From assembly GCA_945860915.1 (NCBI GenBank), contig CAMARR010000001.1:351277-415276 (forward strand): a stretch of 64,000 nucleotides of DNA. Reading direction: 5' to 3'. This DNA comes from Candidatus Kuenenia stuttgartensis. GTDB taxonomy: Bacteria; Planctomycetota; GCA-002687715; CAIWVZ01. Position numbers and translations under genes: made by a program. Positions 62,959 through 64,000 of the stretch are shown piece after piece. The stretch's first letter is position 1; each line of letters starts with the position of its first letter. Below the pieces are notes generated by a model. The model worked only from the letters and a program-made list of their open reading frames with translations. It had not been told where the DNA came from and did no database searches.

Positions 62959-63567
62959 TCAGCCTGCGATCATGGGCCGAACGTCAACGACGTCCATGCC
63001 CGCGGCCAATGCGGCTTCGATGCCCGGATCCCCGTCTTCAAACACAAGACATCGCGCCGCCCCAACGGCTAGAAGATCCGCGGCCCGGAGAAAAGGGTCG
63101 GGGTGGGGTTTGCCGCGAATGGTGTCTTCGGCAGTGACAATCACGGGGAAGTAGCCAATAAGGCTTGTATGTTCGAGCGTTCTAAGGACCGCCTTACGAA
63201 TTCCCCCCGAGACAACTGCCAGCGGCTGCAGTCCATGCCGCGCGCGCACAAGGTCCGTCACCGTAGGGATTGGCTTCACATGGTGCATTCTCTCAACGAA
63301 GCGCCTCTCCTTTTCTGGAAGCAACTCGTCTACGTCCACGAATATCCCTTGCTCACTTCCCAAGACTTCAAGAATCCTCCGCGTAGGAGTCCCCGCCATT
63401 TTCGTATATCGATCAAACGGGAACGAGAGTCCGAGGGGCTCGACGGTTTCTTTCCATGCCTCATAGTGAAGCCCCATCGTGTCCGCGAGCGTGCCATCAC
63501 AATCAAAGAGCAACGCACCATACTGGCAACACAATGCCGAATCCGCCTCATACAGGACGCGCGGCAT
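62959..63567 (-). CDS. HAD-superfamily hydrolase, phosphoglucomutase-like
   Basis: 202 residues. Motif I LLFDCDGTLADTMGLHYEAW has both catalytic Asp residues. The cap domain follows (YTKMAGTPTRRILEVLGSEQ), motif II is VVSGG, motif III Lys is in RGKPHPDPFLRAADLL, and motif IV is CLVFEDGDPGIEAALAAGMD. This is the subfamily I cap of beta-phosphoglucomutase and related phosphatases. The specific substrate cannot be read. One base after the 63569 gene stop, so co-transcribed. Confidence 0.88.
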   Translation of the reverse strand: MPRVLYEADSALCCQYGALLFDCDGTLADTMGLHYEAWKETVEPLGLSFPFDRYTKMAGTPTRRILEVLGSEQGIFVDVDELLPEKERRFVERMHHVKPIPTVTDLVRARHGLQPLAVVSGGIRKAVLRTLEHTSLIGYFPVIVTAEDTIRGKPHPDPFLRAADLLAVGAARCLVFEDGDPGIEAALAAGMDVVDVRPMIAG

Positions 63568-63568
63568 C

Positions 63569-64000
63569 TCAGCCTTCCCCGATGACCATCAAGACGTCGC
63601 CACCATTGACCGTTTGTCGATCTTGGACTCTAATTTCTTTGACGACTCCGGTTGACTCGGCACGAATCTCGTTCTCCATCTTCATGGCTTCGATGATCGC
63701 TACGGGCGCACCTTTCTCGACACGGTCGCCGACCTTCACGAGTACTTTGGAGACGAATCCGGGCATCGAAGCCTTAACGACGGAAGGGCGCGGAGCTCCG
63801 CAGGCGCCCGTCAAAGCTCGGGCATTTCGTTCTTGTTCTGATTCAACAACCACGTCGAGTGTGCGACCTCGCAGGGTGAGCCGCCAGGGACCTTCGGTTG
63901 GAGCCCCCTGGGCCTCAACAGAACGACCGCCAACGAGCAACGAATGTAGGTCTCCCGTCGTCGTCGCATCTACGATGAGCGTTTCGCCGAGGTAAGTCAC
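63569..64000 (-). CDS. Biotin carboxyl carrier domain, cut by window edge
   Basis: At least 143 residues; the frame is open to the last base, and the GTG at 64000 may be internal. The C-terminal biotinyl domain (about 75-143) has the attachment motif EAMKMENEIRA with the modified Lys, in the usual barrel SMPGFVSKVLVKVGDRVEKG to VQDRQTVNGGDVLMVIGEG. The N-terminal half (GETLIVDATTTGDLHSLLVG) resembles the linker domain of acyl-CoA carboxylase or oxaloacetate decarboxylase biotin subunits. The enzyme it serves should be encoded beyond the window. The gene starts a probable operon with the HAD, M20 and miaE genes. Confidence 0.85.
   Translation of the reverse strand: MTYLGETLIVDATTTGDLHSLLVGGRSVEAQGAPTEGPWRLTLRGRTLDVVVESEQERNARALTGACGAPRPSVVKASMPGFVSKVLVKVGDRVEKGAPVAIIEAMKMENEIRAESTGVVKEIRVQDRQTVNGGDVLMVIGEG

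Overview
The window looks like part of a bacterial chromosome from a GC-rich, diderm organism. I infer a member of the Planctomycetota or a related deep lineage. The grounds are the mix of contents: five predicted lipoproteins, an OmpA-like protein, type II secretion/type IV pilus motor genes, an FGE-like protein, large exported proteins of unknown function, a one-chain glycyl-tRNA synthetase of the archaeal/eukaryotic type, and class A RNase P RNA. No phage, insertion sequence, CRISPR array, rRNA or resistance island is visible. Almost every base is coding, with many GTGA, ATGA, TGATG and TAATG stop/start overlaps.

Layout. 1-5.9 kb: polA (5' end cut by the window edge), lgt, prs and an exported protein with a degenerate zincin motif. 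6-14 kb: an M14 carboxypeptidase, an O-antigen-ligase/TPR membrane protein coupled to a small membrane protein, and a Kelch-repeat lipoprotein. 14-19.1 kb: glyS, a class I amidotransferase, an alpha/beta hydrolase without its serine, a ChaN/TraB-like lipoprotein, and rnpB with a strong terminator. 19.1-28.2 kb (minus strand): a tightly packed run of two small membrane/exported proteins, an OmpA-like lipoprotein, an FGE-like protein, ksgA, dnaG, rpoD, a C4 zinc-ribbon protein and ychF. 28.2-38.6 kb (minus): two CNNM/CBS proteins, a histidine kinase, gspF/pilC, then pilB, pilT and a second pilB, broken only by a plus-strand SDR gene. 38.6-45.7 kb: a lipoprotein, a YebC family gene, a Ski2-like helicase, two exported or anchored proteins, ssb and a PilZ protein. 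45.7-49.3 kb (minus): rpmE-prfA-prmC, a dipeptidase and a small unknown gene. 49.5-53.2 kb (plus): an exported CxxCH protein, a cyanophycinase-like lipoprotein and a radical SAM protein. 53.3-57.8 kb: tRNA-Phe, ribF-def, a TPR protein, rpsT and a methyltransferase. 58-61 kb: two exported proteins of unknown function around the only intergenic stretch over 300 bp. 61-64 kb (minus): a biotin carrier domain, a HAD hydrolase, an M20 peptidase and a MiaE-like hydroxylase.

How the parts fit. Most recognisable genes are housekeeping: replication (polA, dnaG, ssb), transcription (rpoD), translation (glyS, ksgA, prfA, prmC, def, rpmE, rpsT, tRNA-Phe, rnpB), and cofactor/nucleotide supply (prs, ribF). 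The rest concern the envelope and surface: lipoprotein maturation, glycan ligation, pilus motors with N-terminal domains resembling the c-di-GMP-binding MshEN domain, a PilZ protein, and many exported proteins.

The most notable pattern is that eight of nine predicted signal-peptidase-I substrates carry glutamine as the first residue of the predicted mature protein. This resembles the Q-rule described in Bacteroidetes. Other points of interest are three enzyme-like proteins lacking key catalytic residues (HISSH zincin, GHGFG hydrolase, FGE-like without the Cys pair), a membrane-tethered HTH-like protein, and an RNase P RNA that departs from consensus in a conserved region.
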